This document shows, in pieces, positions 5,779 through 8,369 of a DNA stretch of 8,369 nucleotides. The translations under genes were made by a program, and so were the position numbers. Where the stretch lies: contig JAEHDN010000249.1 of NCBI GenBank assembly GCA_016880395.1, positions 1 through 8,369 of the forward strand, in the 5' to 3' direction. A model generated the notes under the pieces. That model was not told the origin of the DNA. It ran no database searches and saw only the letters and a program-made list of their open reading frames with translations. Position 1 is the stretch's first letter; each line of letters begins with the position of its first letter. The stretch comes from Candidatus Eiseniibacteriota bacterium (GTDB taxonomy: Bacteria; Eisenbacteria; RBG-16-71-46; SZUA-252).

Positions 5779-8145
5779 CTACTTGAGGATGGTGATCGTC
5801 CTTCGCTCCTCCTCCATGCTTGCCCGGATCCGGACGAAGTAGATGCCGGAGCTCAACCGCGACCCGTTCGCGCTCGTTCCGTCGATCCTCACGTCGTGGT
5901 ATCCGGCGGCCGCGTCGCTCTCCTCCCACAGCGTGCGGAGGAGCCGTCCCCGCACGTCGAAGAGCTGGACCAGGAGCGGACCGCGCTCCTGAGTCGTGAA
6001 CGTGAGCACCGCGGAGGGATTGAGCGGATTGGGACTGATGCTCGCCGCCAGGTTCCCGCCCCCGCCCGCCCGCACCGAGAGCGTCAGCCCGGTGCAGAAC
6101 CGTGCCCCGCCCTGGAGATCTCCCTCCAGGGTCACGCCGACGTCGACGGTCCCGGTCAGCCCCGAGAAGAGCTGCTGCAGATCCGATTTCGTGAAGCAGG
6201 CCGCGATCTCGTCGGTGCCGTCGTTGTTCCGATCGCCGCTCAGGGAGGTCTTGGTCCCCTGAGCGTGGATCTCCTCCACCGAGCCCGTACCGCTCGAGCG
6301 CATCACGATCGAGGACAGGTCGACGCTCTCGATCGTGAACGACCCGTTCACCGGCTGGATCTGGATGCACGACGCCTGCTTTCCGGACCCGAGGTTGATC
6401 CTGCTGTTTCCGCCCGTCGTGAAGGCGTAGGCGGAGCTGCACTGCACGATGCTGGCCGTCGTGGTGTCATCGTCGGAAAGCCCGCACGGATCGGTCACGT
6501 GGAGCGAGACCAAATAGAGGCCGGTCAGCGCGTAGGAGTGATTGGGGGTCGCCCCGGTCCCCGTCGTTCCATCGCCGAAATCCCAGGCGTAGGCCAGCGC
6601 GTCCCCGTCCGGGTCCGCCGACCCCGTTCCGTCGAACGCGACCGGGATTCCGGCCGGCCCCGCGTACGGGCCCCCCGCGTCCGCCAACGGGGCGCGGCAG
6701 ACGTTCCGGACCAGGATCTGGAACGACTTCTCGTCGTACAGGCCTCCGTTGCTCGCCCGCACCGTGGCCGTATACGAGCCCGCGGAGGCGAAATCGGGGG
6801 CCAGTGAGATCAGGCCGGTCGTCGGACTGGTCGTCGTGACCGTCATCCAGAGCGGCCCCGATATCTTGGTGAAGGTGAGCGTCAAGTTGTTCGGGTCGGA
6901 GGCGGAGATCGTCTGGGTCAGGACGGCGCCTTCGTCGACCGTCATGTTCGGGATGGGCTGGAGCACCGGAGAAGCGGGCCCGAACCCAAGGACGATCAAG
7001 ATCGCCTCGGAATCGCTGAGCGGAGGCGTGCCGTTGTCGGTCACCCGGATCGTGACCGGGAACGTTCCGTTCGTTATGGGAACCCACGTGAACACTCCCG
7101 TGGTCGCGTCGATCGTCGCGCCGGCAGGCGCCCCGGGATCGAGCGAGAACGTGAGCGAGTTCGCGGGAAGGTCGGCGTCCGTCGCGGTCACCGTGAACGT
7201 GATCGGAACGCCGATGACCCCGGTCTTGTTCCCGATCGCGGCGAGCACCGGCGCCAGGTTCACCTCGAGAACCGTGACGACGATCGTCTCGCAGTCGATC
7301 AGGTTGGTCACGTTGTCCACCACACAGACCGTCACCGTGTACACGCCGGGCCCCTGGGCCTCCGTGGGACACCAGATGAACTGTCCTCCGGTCGTGATCG
7401 ATGCCCCCGCAGGCGCCCCGGCGGACAGGGAGAACGTCACCGGGCTCCCATTGGGCGCGACGGCGGTCGCCGTGAAGATGAGGCAGGTCCCCTCGTTCAC
7501 CGTCTTGTTTCCGATCGCGAACAGAACCGGGGGACCGACCTCGCCGGGGTATGGGCCTAACCCATCCACGTCCGTCCAGTCGGAGCCGCCGGCGGGTCCA
7601 GTGAGCTTGTAGGCGTTGTCGAAGTCGTTTCCGAAGCACGACGTTGCGAACAGAGTGGCGTTGACCCCCCCGGTCACGAGATCCACGATGTTCACCACCG
7701 GTGTCCCGCCGGTGGCCGTGATCGTCAGGGTCGCGAGGAGGTGTAGGCCGGGCGGAAGCGTGGTGAAGTTATTGACCAACCCGTTCGCGTATCGGATCCC
7801 GTCTCCTGGGTTGAACTGCCCGATGGGGGGGTTGCCGAAGTGGGTCACGAATCCGCTGTACGTGACCAGCCCGCCCGCCGCTTCGAGATTGATGAAGTAG
7901 TCGCTGAGGGTCAAAGACTGGGTGGGATCCACATCGCACGTGACGAGTGATCCGTCACGCTTGTGGTTGGTGTCGAGCCAGACGTCCACCGTCGTCGGCG
8001 TACCGTTCGGGGCGAGATGGTCGCCGGAATCGTGGACCCCGTTTGCGTTCGCATCGAGGTACATGTACTGGGCCGTCGCCGGCGACGCCGCGGCCGCCAG
8101 TCCCGCGGCGATCACCCAGGCGATAAGGATTCGGTTCGAGGCCAT
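5779..8145 (-). CDS. Secreted multidomain protein with Ig-like (He_PIG-type) repeats, PKD domain and C-terminal FlgD/Por-like module
   Basis: The predicted exported protein has 788 residues. A Sec signal peptide (1-25, ATA before Gln26) precedes an EF-hand-like loop (DANANGVHDSGD, 31-42) and a beta-rich domain to about 200. Three Ig/cadherin-like repeats follow (about 204-294, 297-386, 391-480), two sharing AIGNKT and APAGA. A PKD domain (484-567) has WDFGDG, NHSY and LHVTDPCG. Next is a beta domain with a second calcium-loop-like DRNNDGTDE (638-646). It ends in a FlgD/Por-type module (about 703-788): NPLNPS, LFDVRGRLLRTL, GIYFVRI. There are twelve cysteines, permitting disulfides. Such ends occur in FCB-group secreted proteins, often as sorting or anchoring modules; whether type IX secretion applies is untested. 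No catalytic domain was recognised, so adhesion, matrix or surface display is inferred. AAGGAG lies 8 nt before the ATG. Confidence 0.92.
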   Translation of the reverse strand: MASNRILIAWVIAAGLAAAASPATAQYMYLDANANGVHDSGDHLAPNGTPTTVDVWLDTNHKRDGSLVTCDVDPTQSLTLSDYFINLEAAGGLVTYSGFVTHFGNPPIGQFNPGDGIRYANGLVNNFTTLPPGLHLLATLTITATGGTPVVNIVDLVTGGVNATLFATSCFGNDFDNAYKLTGPAGGSDWTDVDGLGPYPGEVGPPVLFAIGNKTVNEGTCLIFTATAVAPNGSPVTFSLSAGAPAGASITTGGQFIWCPTEAQGPGVYTVTVCVVDNVTNLIDCETIVVTVLEVNLAPVLAAIGNKTGVIGVPITFTVTATDADLPANSLTFSLDPGAPAGATIDATTGVFTWVPITNGTFPVTIRVTDNGTPPLSDSEAILIVLGFGPASPVLQPIPNMTVDEGAVLTQTISASDPNNLTLTFTKISGPLWMTVTTTSPTTGLISLAPDFASAGSYTATVRASNGGLYDEKSFQILVRNVCRAPLADAGGPYAGPAGIPVAFDGTGSADPDGDALAYAWDFGDGTTGTGATPNHSYALTGLYLVSLHVTDPCGLSDDDTTTASIVQCSSAYAFTTGGNSRINLGSGKQASCIQIQPVNGSFTIESVDLSSIVMRSSGTGSVEEIHAQGTKTSLSGDRNNDGTDEIAACFTKSDLQQLFSGLTGTVDVGVTLEGDLQGGARFCTGLTLSVRAGGGGNLAASISPNPLNPSAVLTFTTQERGPLLVQLFDVRGRLLRTLWEESDAAAGYHDVRIDGTSANGSRLSSGIYFVRIRASMEEERRTITILK

Positions 8146-8254
8146 CCCGTTATCTCCTTGAGATGATGACTAGGGTACTGGGCCGTCGCCGGCGTGGCCG
8201 CGGCTGCGATCCCGCGGCGATGGCCCAACTCGCAAGGGCCTGGCACGACTTCAT
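8065..8254 (-). repeat. Imperfect direct repeat of a signal-peptide coding segment
   Basis: The first 81 nt of the secreted-protein gene (8065-8145) are repeated 110 bp away at 8175-8254 (80 nt). The two copies align from start codon to the TAC after the cleavage site with one single-base gap. About 59 of 81 positions match, including an exact 20-nt block (8065-8084 and 8175-8194). The copies share their start-codon position and the ATAQY-encoding end, so they appear to come from the same type of gene start. Confidence 0.8.
8150..8254 (-). pseudogene. Frameshifted signal-peptide stub, or 34-codon upstream ORF
   Basis: The stub starts at ATG 8254, with a GGAAG about 9 nt upstream, and reads MKSCQALASWAIAAG. 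This parallels the start of the downstream signal peptide (...LIAWVIAAG). One base is then missing relative to that copy. The frame turns Arg/Pro-rich (PRPRRRRP) and ends at TAA 8150-8152, four nt before the ATG of the secreted-protein gene. If the base is restored, the rest reads AAAATPATAQYP, a normal signal-peptide end, but it still would not join the main gene. The Shine-Dalgarno of the main gene (8154-8159) lies within its last codons. It may be the decayed start of a lost paralogue. Because it ends in the initiation region, it could also act as a translated leader; that role is speculative. Confidence 0.5.
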
Positions 8255-8271
8255 CGTGTCATCTTCCTGCC

Positions 8272-8312
8272 CCAAAAACGAACAGGGTCCCGGCAGTTCC
8301 CTGCCGGGACCC
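8272..8312 (-). terminator. Intrinsic terminator of the gene entering from the right
   Basis: A perfect 12-bp stem (8285-8296 with 8301-8312) with loop GGAA on the minus strand is followed by TGTTCGTTTTTGG (8272-8284). It is a textbook Rho-independent terminator in the minus direction, placed 8 nt after the proposed stop of the gene at the right edge. Only about 30 nt separate it from the ATG of the stub. No clear promoter for the secreted-protein gene was found between 8146 and 8284. Confidence 0.85.
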
Positions 8313-8320
8313 CCGTCCAT

Positions 8321-8369
8321 TCAGATGGTGCTCGCTCCGGTCATCTCCGAAGCTCCGGGCGAGAGCCCG
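8321..8369 (-). CDS. Possible 3' end of an unidentified gene (partial)
   Basis: The minus frame entering from the right edge encodes GLSPGASEMTGASTI and stops at TGA 8321-8323. Twelve of the fifteen codons end in G or C, matching the genes here, and a strong terminator follows 8 nt later. A second frame stops at 8341 and the third stays open through the terminator, so the frame choice rests on codon composition and terminator spacing. Fifteen residues are too few to name a product. Confidence 0.35.
   Translation of the reverse strand, partial: GLSPGASEMTGASTI

Noticed and set aside
3450..5786. A 778-residue open frame on the plus strand
   Set aside because: It lies antisense to the sugar transferase, manC and SPOR genes, all with clear family motifs. 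Its product is Arg/Pro/Gly/His-rich with no domain. It is a shadow frame of high-GC3 genes.
7118..7490. Similar DNA segments sharing GCAGGCGCCCCGG, considered as a mobile or CRISPR-like repeat
   Set aside because: They encode the equivalent APAGA strands of neighbouring Ig-like repeats in one protein; there is no regular spacing or spacer structure.
1..8369. Search for insertion sequences, attachment sites, CRISPR arrays or an origin
   Set aside because: No transposase or integrase motifs, terminal inverted repeats with target duplications, regular repeats or DnaA-box clusters were seen. The tRNA-Gly 3' end is not repeated elsewhere in the window.

Overview
This is a GC-rich bacterial window in which every convincing gene lies on the minus strand, so it reads from the right edge to the left. 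The large secreted protein has a Sec signal peptide, stacked Ig-like and PKD modules and a C-terminal FlgD/Por-type module with an NPLNPS start. That combination, with the base composition, suggests an uncultured lineage of the FCB superphylum; Candidatus Eisenbacteria would fit. This assignment is an inference from protein style, since no rRNA or marker gene is present.

Right end (8369 to about 8146). The possible last codons of an unseen gene are followed by a strong intrinsic terminator. A 34-codon reading frame comes next. It is a degenerate, frameshifted second copy of the signal-peptide start of the next gene, and its stop codon falls between that gene's ribosome binding site and its ATG. 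The 788-residue secreted multidomain protein follows (8145-5779) and ends just before a GC-rich hairpin.

Middle (5699 to 777). Five genes are packed as one apparent operon: a polyprenyl-phosphate sugar-1-phosphate transferase, a mannose-1-phosphate guanylyltransferase (manC), a lipoprotein with a SPOR domain, a GalT-like HIT-superfamily enzyme, and glycogen synthase (glgA). Gaps are 12 and 15 nt and overlaps are 20 and 1 nt. The operon joins the first membrane step and a nucleotide-sugar supply step of surface-polysaccharide synthesis to two enzymes of hexose-1-phosphate/glycogen metabolism.

Left end (776 to 1). A clear sigma-70-type promoter drives a tRNA-Gly(GCC) gene with an encoded CCA and an immediate T7 tract. 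Next is a small SWIB-domain protein with a lysine-rich, histone-H1-like tail, closed by a strong intrinsic terminator. A further sigma-70-like promoter points out of the left edge. There is no CRISPR array, insertion sequence, integrase or other mobile element, and I see no defence-type or wholly new system. The most unusual items are the signal-peptide stub, the translationally coupled GalT-like/GlgA pair and the SWIB protein.
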